Shown piece after piece: positions 32,550-40,733 of a stretch of 64,000 bases of DNA (the stretch's first letter is position 1; every line of letters starts with the position of its first letter). The translations under genes were made by a program, and so were the position numbers. The stretch comes from SHWC01 sp050173345. Its GTDB lineage: Bacteria > Pseudomonadota > Alphaproteobacteria > UBA828. Location of the stretch: NCBI GenBank assembly GCA_050173345.1, contig JBFXKW010000003.1:1-64000 (forward strand). The letters are read 5' to 3'. Below the pieces are notes generated by a model. That model had not been told where the DNA came from, did not search any database, and saw only the letters and a program-made list of their open reading frames with translations.

Positions 32550-33275
32550 ATGACCAACACGATCTACGTCACGCTCGCCCGCCAGATGCTGCTGCGCAAC
32601 GAGATGGATGTCGTCGCGCAGAACATCGCTAACGCCAGCACCACCGCCTACAAGGGCGAGCGCATCCTGTTCGAGGAGCATCTCTACCAGTCGGCCGATG
32701 GCTCTTCGGTCTCCTATGTGGTGGAGGCCGGCACCAAGCGGGACCATGCGGCGGGCCGGATCGAGCGTACCGGCAACGACCTGGACGTCGCGGTCAATGG
32801 CGACGGCTATTTCGTGGTCGACGGCAAGAACGGCCCGGCCTACACGCGCCAGGGCCACTTCCAGCTCGACGGCAAGGGCACGCTGGTCACCTCGAGCGGC
32901 GCGCCGGTGCTCGACGCCAACAGCCGCCCGATCGTGATCGGCCGGGCCTCGCACGTCACGATCGGCCGCGACGGCACGATCGCCACGGACCGCGGCCCGC
33001 TCGGCCGCATCCAGCTCGTCGAGATCGAGAACGAGGACCAGCTCCAGCGGCTCGGCGAGGGGCTGTTCGCCTATGGCGGCGAGCCGCCCAAGCCGATGCA
33101 GCCCGAGGAGGTCGACCTCCAGCAGGGGGCGCTCGAGGCCTCGAACGTCAGCCCGATCGTCGAGATGACCCGGATGATCGAGCTGGTGCGCAGCTACCAG
33201 TCGGCCCAGCGGATGATGGACACCGACAACGAGCTGCTGCGCAAGTCCATCCAGGAAATGACCGCCGTCAAGTAG
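32550..33275 (+). CDS. flgF: Flagellar basal-body rod protein FlgF
   Basis: This 241-residue proximal rod protein begins NTIYVTLARQMLLRNEMDVVAQNIANASTTAYKGE (the N-terminal rod signature, NIANASTTAYK) and ends with NVSPIVEMTRMIELVRSYQ. The start at 32550 gives the usual FlgF N-terminus. It is first in flgF-flgG-flgA-flgH, behind a sigma-54 promoter. FlgF and FlgG build the rod in the periplasm after type III export. Confidence 0.95.
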   Translation: MTNTIYVTLARQMLLRNEMDVVAQNIANASTTAYKGERILFEEHLYQSADGSSVSYVVEAGTKRDHAAGRIERTGNDLDVAVNGDGYFVVDGKNGPAYTRQGHFQLDGKGTLVTSSGAPVLDANSRPIVIGRASHVTIGRDGTIATDRGPLGRIQLVEIENEDQLQRLGEGLFAYGGEPPKPMQPEEVDLQQGALEASNVSPIVEMTRMIELVRSYQSAQRMMDTDNELLRKSIQEMTAVK

Positions 33276-33292
33276 TTACAAGGAAACGCACG

Positions 33293-34078
33293 ATGCGCTC
33301 ATTGAGCATTTCAGCCACCGGCATGCTTGCCCAGCAGCTGAACGTCGAGGTGATCTCGAACAACATCGCCAACCTGAACACCACGGCGTTCAAGCGTCAG
33401 CGCCCGGAGTTCCAGGACATGCTGTACCAGCAGCAGCGCCAAGTCGGCGCCCAGTCCTCGGACGCCGGCACGCTGGTGCCGAACGGCGTCCAGCTCGGCA
33501 CCGGCGTCAAGACCGCGTCGGTCTACCGCATCACCGAGCAGGGCAACCTGGTCTCGACCGGCAACCAGCTCGACGTCGCGGTGCAGGGGCGCGGCTATTT
33601 CCGCATCGACCTGCCCAATGGCGACACCGCCTATACCCGCGCCGGCACCTTCCAGCGCAGCCCGGACGGCCAGCTCGTCACCGCGGACGGCTATACGGTG
33701 AGCCCGGGCATCCTCATCCCGATCGATGCGGTGACCGTCTCGATCAACGCGACCGGCGAGGTCCAGGTCAAGCTCGCCGGCCAGATCCAGCCCCAGACGG
33801 TAGGCCAGATCGAGCTCAACACCTTCCCGAACGATGCCGGCCTCGAATCGCTCGGCGACAACCTGTTCGTCGAGACGCCGTCCTCGGGCCAGGCGATCAC
33901 CGGGCTGCCGGGCCAGGACGGCTTCGGCACCCTGCTCCAGGGCTTCATCGAGACCTCCAACGTCAACGCGGTCTCGGAGATCACCAACCTGATCACCGCG
34001 CAGCGCGCCTTCGAGCTGAACTCCAAGGTGATCACCGCGTCCGACGAGATGCTCTCGACCATCAACCAGCTGCGCTAG
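33293..34078 (+). CDS. flgG: Flagellar distal rod protein FlgG
   Basis: This 261-residue distal rod protein starts MRSLSISATGMLAQQLNVEVISNNIANLNTTAFKRQR (read in parts) and includes YQQQRQVGAQSSDAGTLVP, the FlgG-specific insert, QGRGYFRID and the C-terminal SEITNLITAQRAFELNSKVI. Length is standard. AAGGAA ribosome site; 17 bp behind flgF. Confidence 0.97.
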   Translation: MRSLSISATGMLAQQLNVEVISNNIANLNTTAFKRQRPEFQDMLYQQQRQVGAQSSDAGTLVPNGVQLGTGVKTASVYRITEQGNLVSTGNQLDVAVQGRGYFRIDLPNGDTAYTRAGTFQRSPDGQLVTADGYTVSPGILIPIDAVTVSINATGEVQVKLAGQIQPQTVGQIELNTFPNDAGLESLGDNLFVETPSSGQAITGLPGQDGFGTLLQGFIETSNVNAVSEITNLITAQRAFELNSKVITASDEMLSTINQLR

Positions 34079-34090
34079 AGGGCCTGGTTC

Positions 34091-34900
34091 ATGTGGAATT
34101 TGAAGAGCTTGTTGCTCGCTGTTGCGGCTTTTCTTCTGATCACGGGCGGCATCGTCGCGCAGGTGTTCGCGGCCGATGTGGCCGAGCCCGAGGCCGCGGC
34201 CCGCACCGAGACGCACACGATCCAGGGCGGCGAGGTCGAGGCCCTGCTCAGCGAGGCGGTGGCGGAGCGGCTGCTCACCACGGAATTCGAGATCGAGATG
34301 ATGGGCGACTGGCCGTCCCTGGCTGCGCCCGCCGCGGCGCTCGACGGCCCTGCCCTGCTCGACCTCAAGATCGAGCCGCGCACCGGCCGCTTCCAGGCGC
34401 TGGTCGCGGGCTGGGCCAAGGCGCCGAGCAGCGCGCAGGCCCGGCTCGCCGGGCGCATCGTGCGGATCGAAAGCATCCCGGTCCCGGCGCGCTCGATCGG
34501 CGCCGGCGAGGTGATCCGCGACGCCGACCTCGAATGGCGGCGCTTCCCCTCCGGCAGCCTCGGCCAGGATCCGGTGCTGAGCGCCGAGGCGATCATCGGC
34601 AAGACGCCGCGCCGCGCGCTCCGCGCCGGCCAGCCGGTCCGCTCGGCCGACCTCGTGGTGCCGCTGGTCGTCGAGAAGAACGCCCCGGTCACCATGGTCT
34701 ATGTCGCGCCCGGCATCCAGCTCACCATGATGGGCAAGGCGCTCGAAGGCGGCGCGGCCGGCCAATGGATTCGCGTCCTCAACCCTCAGAGCAAGCAGAT
34801 CGCCTATGGCACCGTGACCTCGGAAGGCCTGGTCATGGTGAGCGCCGGCGGCTTTGTCGGGGAAACCGCCCTCGGCATGAACGAAGGAGAAATCTGGTGA
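34091..34900 (+). CDS. flgA: P-ring assembly chaperone FlgA
   Basis: This 269-residue periplasmic protein has a signal peptide (to about residue 27, GGIVAQVFAA), and a C-terminal SAF-type domain: PARSIGAGEVIRDADLEW, IGKTPRRALRAGQPVR, MTMVYVAPGIQLTM-like (VTMVYVAPGIQLTM) and GQWIRVLNPQSKQIAYG. FlgA holds FlgI until the P ring forms around the rod. It is 12 bp behind flgG and overlaps flgH by four bases. Confidence 0.94.
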   Translation: MWNLKSLLLAVAAFLLITGGIVAQVFAADVAEPEAAARTETHTIQGGEVEALLSEAVAERLLTTEFEIEMMGDWPSLAAPAAALDGPALLDLKIEPRTGRFQALVAGWAKAPSSAQARLAGRIVRIESIPVPARSIGAGEVIRDADLEWRRFPSGSLGQDPVLSAEAIIGKTPRRALRAGQPVRSADLVVPLVVEKNAPVTMVYVAPGIQLTMMGKALEGGAAGQWIRVLNPQSKQIAYGTVTSEGLVMVSAGGFVGETALGMNEGEIW

Positions 34901-35658
34901 TTGGCATGATTCGTCATCGCGCGCGGCCCATGGCGGCGCTCGCCGCGCTCGCGCTCGCGCTCTCGGGCTGCAACGCGATCGACCGCCTGTCGCGGGTCGG
35001 CGAGGAGCCTGACCTGACGCCGATCCAGAACCCGGTGCAGGATTCCGCCTACCAGCCGGTCACCATGCCGATGCCGCGCCCCGAGCCCGCGCTCTACCAG
35101 CCGAACTCGCTGTGGCGCACCGGCGCCAAGGCCTTCTTCAAGGACCAGCGCGCCGCCAACATCGGCGATGTGCTGACGGTCAACATCGCGATCGAGGACC
35201 AGGCGAAGCTCAACAACACGACCGAGCGCAAGCGCCTGACGGCGGAGAGCGACAGCCTCGGCTCGCTGTTCGGCTATGAGCAGGCGCTCGGCCAGGTGCT
35301 GCCGGAAGCGGTCAACCCGACCAACCTGCTCGACATCGACGGCTCCACCACCAATCGCGGCGAAGGCACGGTGGACCGCAAGGAGACCATCGAGCTCAAG
35401 ATCGCGGCGGTGGTCACCCAGGTGCTGCCCAACGGCAACATGGTGATCCAGGGCCGCCAGGAGATCCGCGTCAATTTCGAGGTGCGCGAGCTCTATATCA
35501 ACGGCGTGGTGCGGCCGCAGGACATCAGCTCCAGCAACACCATCGACTACGACAAGATCGCCGAGGCGCGGGTCGCCTATGGCGGGCGCGGCATCATCAG
35601 CGACGTCCAGCAGCCGCGCTACGGCACCCAGGTCCTCGACATCATCTACCCGTTCTGA
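34897..35658 (+). CDS. flgH: Flagellar L-ring lipoprotein FlgH
   Basis: This 253-residue outer-membrane ring protein starts at GTG 34897, overlapping the flgA stop, with AAGGAGA seven bases before; ATG at 34906 is an alternative. The lipobox LSGC is at residues 22-25. Family motifs follow: SLWRTGAKAFFKDQRA, IGDVLTVNIAI, SDSLGSLFG, TVTQVLPNGN-type (VVTQVLPNGNMVIQGRQEI) and YGGRGIISDVQQPRYGTQV. Last gene before a strong terminator. Confidence 0.96.
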   Translation: MIGMIRHRARPMAALAALALALSGCNAIDRLSRVGEEPDLTPIQNPVQDSAYQPVTMPMPRPEPALYQPNSLWRTGAKAFFKDQRAANIGDVLTVNIAIEDQAKLNNTTERKRLTAESDSLGSLFGYEQALGQVLPEAVNPTNLLDIDGSTTNRGEGTVDRKETIELKIAAVVTQVLPNGNMVIQGRQEIRVNFEVRELYINGVVRPQDISSSNTIDYDKIAEARVAYGGRGIISDVQQPRYGTQVLDIIYPF

Positions 35659-35680
35659 GCGGCCGGTACACCGCGGGAGA

Positions 35681-35720
35681 AAGGCGCCGGGCCCACCAGC
35701 CCGGCGCCTTCTTCCTTTTC
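35681..35720. terminator. Rho-independent terminator between convergent flgH and dksA
   Basis: A perfect 12-bp stem (35681-35692 and 35699-35710) with a 6-nt loop is followed by CTTCCTTTTC. It lies between two converging genes and can serve both directions. Confidence 0.85.
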
Positions 35721-35740
35721 ATGCTGCCCGGAACGGCGGG

Positions 35741-36184
35741 CTATTCGTCCCGGTGGGTGCGCTCGTGGCGCTCGTGGCGCTCCTGCGCCTCGATCGAGAG
35801 GGTCGCGATGGGCCGGGCCTCGAGACGCTTGATCCCGATCGGCTCGTCGGTCTCCTCGCAATAGCCGTAGGTGCCGTCCTGGATGCGTTCGAGGGCGGAG
35901 TCGATCTTGGCGATCAGCTTGCGGGCGCGGTCGCGGGTGCGCAGCTCGACGGAACGTTCGGTCTCGGTGGCGGCGCGGTCCGCGATGTCGGGCTCCGGCA
36001 CCGTGTCGTTCTTCAGCTTGAGCAAGGTCTCGCCGGTATCCTCGAGCAGCTCGCTCCGCCATGACAGCAGCTTCTGCCGAAAATACTCCCGCATCTTCGG
36101 GTTCATGAACGGCTCTTTGTCGGTCGGCTTGTAGTTGCGGGGGAGCCGAACCGGTTTGGTCGATTTTGACGGTCGCCGCGCCAC
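35741..36184 (-). CDS. dksA: RNA polymerase-binding protein DksA
   Basis: This 147-residue transcription factor binds the RNA polymerase secondary channel and, with ppGpp, adjusts transcription. It has the coiled-coil region with DIADRAATETERSVELRTRDR, whose Asp pair in the tip is the functional part, then YGYCEETDEPIGIKRLEARP and ATLSIEAQERHE. Only one of four zinc-finger cysteines is present, as seen in some alphaproteobacterial DksA proteins. It lies between flgH and fliX but is transcribed apart from them. Confidence 0.93.
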   Translation of the reverse strand: MARRPSKSTKPVRLPRNYKPTDKEPFMNPKMREYFRQKLLSWRSELLEDTGETLLKLKNDTVPEPDIADRAATETERSVELRTRDRARKLIAKIDSALERIQDGTYGYCEETDEPIGIKRLEARPIATLSIEAQERHERHERTHRDE

Positions 36185-36309
36185 GTCGTACGCACCCTGA
36201 GCTAGAAATGGCGGCGGAGTATATGGGAGCGATTGGCTCCCCGCAACATCAACTCTCGTTGATCTGCAAATAGGAAAATTACGTTATTTCAATATGATAT
36301 AGACTGTCC

Positions 36310-36732
36310 TTACGGCGTAGCGCCATCGTCGTATTTGGCCAGCTCGACCATGGCGCGCAGCTCGATCTCATCGAGCGCCGCGTTGAGTGCCGGATCGGGA
36401 CACACTTGGCGGCACTGGCGAAGCTCGGCGGCCAGCGCCCGGAGCGTGTCGCGCGGAATGCCATCGGCGAGCAGCCCGAGGCGGATCTCGTCGAGCCGGT
36501 CGAGCAGCGCATGACCGCGCGAGCGGGCGCGGGAGCGCCCCTCGGTCGGGTCGCCCGCCCCCTGCACCGCGAGCAGCGCCGAGATCGAGGCGAGCGGCGC
36601 CGAGCCGCTCAGCGCGGCCGCCTTCCCGCTCGATGCCGCGCTGACCGCGAACCCGCCCGGGGATTGCTCCGCACCCCGCCGGGTCGCCGCCGTGCCTGCC
36701 GAACGAACGGGACCGGTAGTACCGACCTTCAT
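36310..36732 (-). CDS. fliX: Flagellar assembly regulator FliX
   Basis: This 140-residue protein from ATG 36732 (MKVGTTGPVRSAG) fits FliX, which couples early basal-body assembly to FlbD activity. The C-terminal half shows ISALLAVQG, RGHALLDRLDEIRLGLLADGIP and ALDEIELRAMVELAKYD, close to the family. FlbD itself is at 62274. It is divergent from flgI, across a regulatory region with a CtrA box. Sequence from 36733 up to 36885 is open but not family-like. Confidence 0.88.
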   Translation of the reverse strand: MKVGTTGPVRSAGTAATRRGAEQSPGGFAVSAASSGKAAALSGSAPLASISALLAVQGAGDPTEGRSRARSRGHALLDRLDEIRLGLLADGIPRDTLRALAAELRQCRQVCPDPALNAALDEIELRAMVELAKYDDGATP

Positions 36733-36791
36733 GGGCTGCCTGAACCAAACCGCCGCAATTGCGCCTCCGCCCGGAGCATGGCGGCCCCGAT

Positions 36792-36806
36792 TTAAGAAGG
36801 GCTTAA
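36792..36806. promoter_or_regulatory. CtrA box in the fliX-flgI divergent region
   Basis: TTAAGAAGGGCTTAA is a perfect TTAA-N7-TTAA site, 60 bp before fliX (minus) and 181 bp before flgI (plus). It fits CtrA control of fliX best. Confidence 0.78.
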
Positions 36807-36822
36807 GCAGCGGGCGGCCAGA

Positions 36823-36856
36823 CGGCACGACTTGCCGCAGGCGGCAAACATTGCCC
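36823..36856. promoter_or_regulatory. Two FlbD-site candidates upstream of flgI
   Basis: CGGCACGACTTGCCG (36823-36837) and CGGCAAACATTGCCC (36842-36856) each differ by one base from CGGCAA-N3-TTGCCG. They lie 77-110 bp before the -24 element of the flgI promoter, typical enhancer distance for a sigma-54 activator. Confidence 0.65.
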
Positions 36857-36904
36857 GCTCCGGCGCGTCTCCCGGCGCCCGGCACCCAACCCTTATCCGA
36901 GTTG

Positions 36905-36917
36905 AATCAATAGATTA
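36905..36917. promoter_or_regulatory. IHF site upstream of flgI
   Basis: AATCAATAGATTA matches the IHF consensus WATCAANNNNTTR exactly. It stands between the enhancer repeats and the -24 element, where IHF bends DNA at sigma-54 promoters. Confidence 0.7.
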
Positions 36918-36932
36918 TGGCGCAGCAGTAGT

Positions 36933-36948
36933 TGGCACGCGGCTCGCA
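36933..36948 (+). promoter_or_regulatory. Sigma-54 promoter of flgI
   Basis: TGGCACGCGGCTCGCA matches the -24/-12 consensus with GG and GC ten bases apart. Transcription would start near 36959, 28 bases before flgI. Confidence 0.82.
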
Positions 36949-36986
36949 GGGAGAAGAACGGCCCATTGTTTCGCCCTCGAGGACGC

Positions 36987-38159
36987 ATGTTCATGGTTCG
37001 CCGGCCCGTCTCACGCATCGCCCCGCGACTCACCGCCTTCGGCTGCGCCGTCGGCGTCGCGCTCGCGCTCCTAGGCGGGCTGCTGCTCAACCCGGCGCCG
37101 GCCGCCGCCGCCTCGCGGATCAAGGACATCGCCGACTTCGAAGGCGTGCGCGAAAACCTGCTGATCGGCTACGGCCTGGTGGTCGGGCTGAACGGCACGG
37201 GCGACCGGCTCGCCAACGCGGCCTTCACCCAGCAGAGCCTGGTCAGCATGCTGGAGCGGCTCGGCGTCAACACGCGGGACGCCAACCTCAATACGCGGAA
37301 CGTCGCGGCCGTCATGGTGACCGCGACCCTGCCGCCGTTCGCCCGCCACGGCACGCGGATCGACGTCTCGACCAGCGCGCTCGGCGACGCCACCAACCTG
37401 CTCGGCGGCACCCTCCTGGTGACGCCGCTGCTCGGCGCCGACGGCGAGGTCTATGCCGTCGCGCAGGGGCAGCTCGCGGTCGGCGGCTTCAGCGCTCAGG
37501 GCCAGTCCGGCTCGTCGGTGACCAAGGGCGTGCCAACCGCCGCGCGGATCGCCAACGGCGCGATCGTCGAACGCGAGGTCGGCTTCGAGCTCGGCCAGCT
37601 CCAGGCTATCAACATCTCGCTCCGCAACCCGGATTTCACCACCGCGCGCCGGATCGCCAGCGCCATCAATGGCCATCTCGGCACCGAGACCGCCCAGCCC
37701 ACCGATCCCGGCACGGTGACCCTCGGCATCCCCGAGCGCTACCGCAACCACACGGCAGCGCTGCTGACCGAGGTCGAGCAGCTCATCGTCGAGCCCGACA
37801 GCGTGGCCCGCGTCGTGATCGACGAGACCTCGGGCGTGATCGTGATGGGCGAGAACGTGCGCATCAGCACCGTCGCGATCGCCCACGGCAATCTCACGGT
37901 CAGGATTTCCGAGACCCCGCAGGTCTCGCAGCCCGGCGCCTTCGCGCCCAACTCCGCGCAGACCACCACCGTCGACCGCACCAACATCCAGATCGACGAG
38001 GACGGCGACCGGCGCACCGCGGTGATGCCGGCGGGCGTCAGCATCCAGGATCTTGTCTCCGGCCTCAACGCGCTCGGCATCGGCCCGCGCGACCTGCTCA
38101 ACATCCTGCAGACCATCAAGGCGGCTGGCGCGCTGCAGGCCGACATCCAGGTGATGTGA
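36987..38159 (+). CDS. flgI: Flagellar P-ring protein FlgI
   Basis: This 390-residue periplasmic ring protein starts at ATG 36987 (36993 possible), with a GAGGA ribosome site and a signal peptide ending in PAPAAAA. The mature start SRIKDIADFEGVRENLLIGYGLVVGLNGTGD (read in parts: RIKDIADFEGVRENLLIGYG) is highly typical. Also seen are NVAAVMVTATLPPF, LLVTPLLGADGEVYAVAQG, and the C-terminal ALGIGPRDLLNILQTIKAAGAL. First of flgI-flgJ-flgN-flgK-flgL; the stop overlaps the flgJ start. Confidence 0.97.
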   Translation: MFMVRRPVSRIAPRLTAFGCAVGVALALLGGLLLNPAPAAAASRIKDIADFEGVRENLLIGYGLVVGLNGTGDRLANAAFTQQSLVSMLERLGVNTRDANLNTRNVAAVMVTATLPPFARHGTRIDVSTSALGDATNLLGGTLLVTPLLGADGEVYAVAQGQLAVGGFSAQGQSGSSVTKGVPTAARIANGAIVEREVGFELGQLQAINISLRNPDFTTARRIASAINGHLGTETAQPTDPGTVTLGIPERYRNHTAALLTEVEQLIVEPDSVARVVIDETSGVIVMGENVRISTVAIAHGNLTVRISETPQVSQPGAFAPNSAQTTTVDRTNIQIDEDGDRRTAVMPAGVSIQDLVSGLNALGIGPRDLLNILQTIKAAGALQADIQVM

Positions 38160-38461
38160 TGAACCTTGCCGCCATCCCGGGCGCCGTCCCGCACGGTGCG
38201 GACTACGCCAAGGGTGCTTCCGAGGGCGACGCCAAGGCGCGCGAGATCGCCCAGGAGTTCGAGGCGTTCTTCATCTCGACCATGCTCGAGACCATGTCGA
38301 GCAGCCTCGAGGTCGATCCCGTCTTCGGCGGCGGCCACGGCGAGCAGGTCTACCGCTCCATGCTCAACGACGAATATGGCCGCACCTTCGCGCGCGCCGG
38401 CGGCATCGGCATCGCCGATTCCGTCTATCGCGAAATCATGCGGCTCCAGGAGGCCCAATGA
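38159..38461 (+). CDS. flgJ: Rod-binding protein FlgJ, short form
   Basis: This 100-residue protein has the rod-binding (cap) domain only: KAREIAQEFEAFFISTMLETM, VDPVFGGGHGEQVYRSMLNDE and YGRTFARAGGIGIADSVYRE. The C-terminal peptidoglycan hydrolase of enterobacterial FlgJ is absent, as usual in alphaproteobacteria, where a separate hydrolase is recruited. The ATG overlaps the flgI stop (TGATG-type), and the end overlaps flgN. Confidence 0.92.
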   Translation: MNLAAIPGAVPHGADYAKGASEGDAKAREIAQEFEAFFISTMLETMSSSLEVDPVFGGGHGEQVYRSMLNDEYGRTFARAGGIGIADSVYREIMRLQEAQ

Positions 38462-38916
38462 ACAGGCTCGCGCCATCCATCGAGGCCGGCGAGGTCGAGG
38501 CCCTGATCGCCGTGACCCGGCGTATGGTCGACCTGATCGTCGCCGAGCTGGCCGCGCTGCGCGCCATGCGGCCGAAGGACGTGACGCCGATCCTCGAGGA
38601 GAAGTCCGCGCTCGCCGGCCAGTACGAGACGCGCGCGCGCCGGCTGCGCGAGCGCAAGGAGGCGCTGAAGGCGCTCAGCCCCGCCCTGCTCGGCGAGCTT
38701 AAGCAGGCTACCGCGACGCTCGATGAGGTCACGAAGAAGCACCGCGAGGTGCTGGACGCCGCGCGCGAGGTCAACGGCGCGCTGATCCGCACCATCGCGA
38801 ACGAGGTCGCGCGGCAGCGCAACCCGGCCAACGCCTATACGCGCGGGGCCAGGGTCGAGCATGTCGGCCGCGCCGCCCGCGCCGCGGGGCCGCTCCAGCT
38901 CGACGAACGGGCCTAG
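38458..38916 (+). CDS. flgN: FlgN-family export chaperone
   Basis: This 152-residue helical protein (VTRRMVDLIVAELAALRAMRP, EEKSALAGQYETRARRLRER, EVNGALIRTIANEVARQRN) matches FlgN, the cytoplasmic chaperone of the hook-junction proteins FlgK and FlgL. Those two genes follow directly. It overlaps flgJ by four bases. Confidence 0.85.
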   Translation: MNRLAPSIEAGEVEALIAVTRRMVDLIVAELAALRAMRPKDVTPILEEKSALAGQYETRARRLRERKEALKALSPALLGELKQATATLDEVTKKHREVLDAAREVNGALIRTIANEVARQRNPANAYTRGARVEHVGRAARAAGPLQLDERA

Positions 38917-38934
38917 CCGGGAAAGCCCAGCGCC

Positions 38935-40722
38935 ATGTCGCTCTCGATCGCCATCAACAACGCGCTTTCCGGGCTCGCCGCGAGCCAGCAAGGGCTCGCG
39001 GTCATCTCGCAGAACGTCTCGAACGCCAACACCGAAGGCTATTCGAAGAAGATCTCCAACCAGTCGACGGTGATCGTCGCCGGCGTCGGCAACGGCGTGC
39101 GCATCGACGAGGTGACCAGGCTGGCCGACAGCTTCCTCACCCACGAATCGCGCACCGCGACCAGCGCGAACGCCAAGGCACAGGCGATCAAGCAGATCCA
39201 CGATCTCGGGCAGAACCTGTTCGGCGCGCCGGGCAGCAACCTCTCGATCGCGGACGACCTGTCCCGCTTCTACGGCGCGCTCGAAGCGCTCGCCAACAAC
39301 CCGGAGAACGCCGGCCTCCGCCTCAACGTCGTGAACGAGGCGACCGCGCTTGCCGAGAACGTGCGCCGGCTCGCCAACTCGGCGCAGAGCATGCGGCGCG
39401 AGACCGACCAGCAGATCGCCGCTTCGGTCGGGCGCGCCAACACGCTGCTGCTCCAGATCGAGCACTATAACGACCAGATCTCGCGCGCGCTCGCCAACAA
39501 CCTGCCGAGCGCCGACCTCGAAGACCAGCGGGACCTGGCGCTGCGCAATCTCGCCAGCGAGATCGACATCCAGACCTTCACGCGCTCGGACGGCCGGATC
39601 GCGGTGCTGACCGGCGCCGGCCACGAGCTGATCGGCGATGCCGCGAGCCGCATCAACTACAAGCCGGCCGCCTCGGTCGGCGCAAGCACGGTGTTCGGCG
39701 AGATCACCATCGAGCCGATCGACGAGCATGGCGAGGTCATCGGCACCGCGATCGAGATCGTCAGCGCAGGCACCAGCGACCAGGTCACGAGCACGCTGAC
39801 CGGCGGGCGCATCGCCGGCCTGCTCGAGATGCGCGACAGCGACCTCGCCGACCTCGCCGCCCAGGCCGAATCGCTCGCCACCATGCTGCGCGACGAGGTG
39901 AACGCGGTGCACAACCAGGGCACCGCGTTTCCGCCGCCCGCCACGCTGACCGGCACCCAGACCGTAAGCGCCGCCGATGCCTTCGCGGCCACCGGAACCG
40001 TGCGCATCGCCGTGACCGACGGTGCCGGCACGGTCCAGGACGTGGTCGATATCGACCTCACCGCGCTTGGCGCGGTCACGGTGTCCGACGTCGTGGCCGC
40101 CATCAATGCCGGCCTTGCCGGCTTCGCGACGGCAAGCGTGACGGCGGACGGCCAGCTCACCATCAGCGCCGACAATGCCGGCCACGGCATCGCCATCAAC
40201 GACGCCGGCACGGCCGAATCGAACACGGGCCGCGGCTTCTCCCACTATTTCGGGCTCAACGACCTGTTCGTCGGCAGCTCCGCCGAGGCCATGGCGGTCA
40301 ACCCCGTCATCAAGTCGAGCCCGGCGCGGGTGGCGACCGGCATCCTCAGCACGACCGCCGCCGGCGAGACCGCCATCACCATCGGCGACAACCGGACCGC
40401 CCAGGCGCTCGCCAAGGTCGGCACGACGTCGTTCGACTTCTCGGCGGTCGGCGGGCTCGGCGCCCAGCGCTCAACGCTCGGCGACTACGCCGCCACCATC
40501 ATCGCGCTCAACGCCGCACGCGCCGACGCCGCGAGCAGCAATGCCGAGCAGAGGGCGCTGGTGCTCGAGAACATCCAGTACCGGCTGACCTCACAGACCG
40601 GCGTCAACGTCGATGAGGAGCTCGCCAACATGGTGCTGTTCCAGAACGCCTATGTGATGGCGGCGCGGGTGCTCAAGGCCGCTTCGGAAATGCTCGACGT
40701 GCTCACCGACATGGTCTCGTAG
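38935..40722 (+). CDS. flgK: Hook-filament junction protein FlgK
   Basis: This 595-residue junction protein begins LSIAINNALSGLAASQQGLAVISQNVSNANTEGYSKK (read in parts: ISQNVSNANTEGYSKK) and ends with NVDEELANMVLFQNAYVMAARVLKAASEMLDVL (ELANMVLFQNAYVMAARV), the terminal helices that pair in the D0 core. The central region (350-430) is an Ala/Thr/Asp-rich beta domain. The gene follows flgN by 18 bp. Confidence 0.96.
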   Translation: MSLSIAINNALSGLAASQQGLAVISQNVSNANTEGYSKKISNQSTVIVAGVGNGVRIDEVTRLADSFLTHESRTATSANAKAQAIKQIHDLGQNLFGAPGSNLSIADDLSRFYGALEALANNPENAGLRLNVVNEATALAENVRRLANSAQSMRRETDQQIAASVGRANTLLLQIEHYNDQISRALANNLPSADLEDQRDLALRNLASEIDIQTFTRSDGRIAVLTGAGHELIGDAASRINYKPAASVGASTVFGEITIEPIDEHGEVIGTAIEIVSAGTSDQVTSTLTGGRIAGLLEMRDSDLADLAAQAESLATMLRDEVNAVHNQGTAFPPPATLTGTQTVSAADAFAATGTVRIAVTDGAGTVQDVVDIDLTALGAVTVSDVVAAINAGLAGFATASVTADGQLTISADNAGHGIAINDAGTAESNTGRGFSHYFGLNDLFVGSSAEAMAVNPVIKSSPARVATGILSTTAAGETAITIGDNRTAQALAKVGTTSFDFSAVGGLGAQRSTLGDYAATIIALNAARADAASSNAEQRALVLENIQYRLTSQTGVNVDEELANMVLFQNAYVMAARVLKAASEMLDVLTDMVS

Positions 40723-40733
40723 GGAGATTCCAG

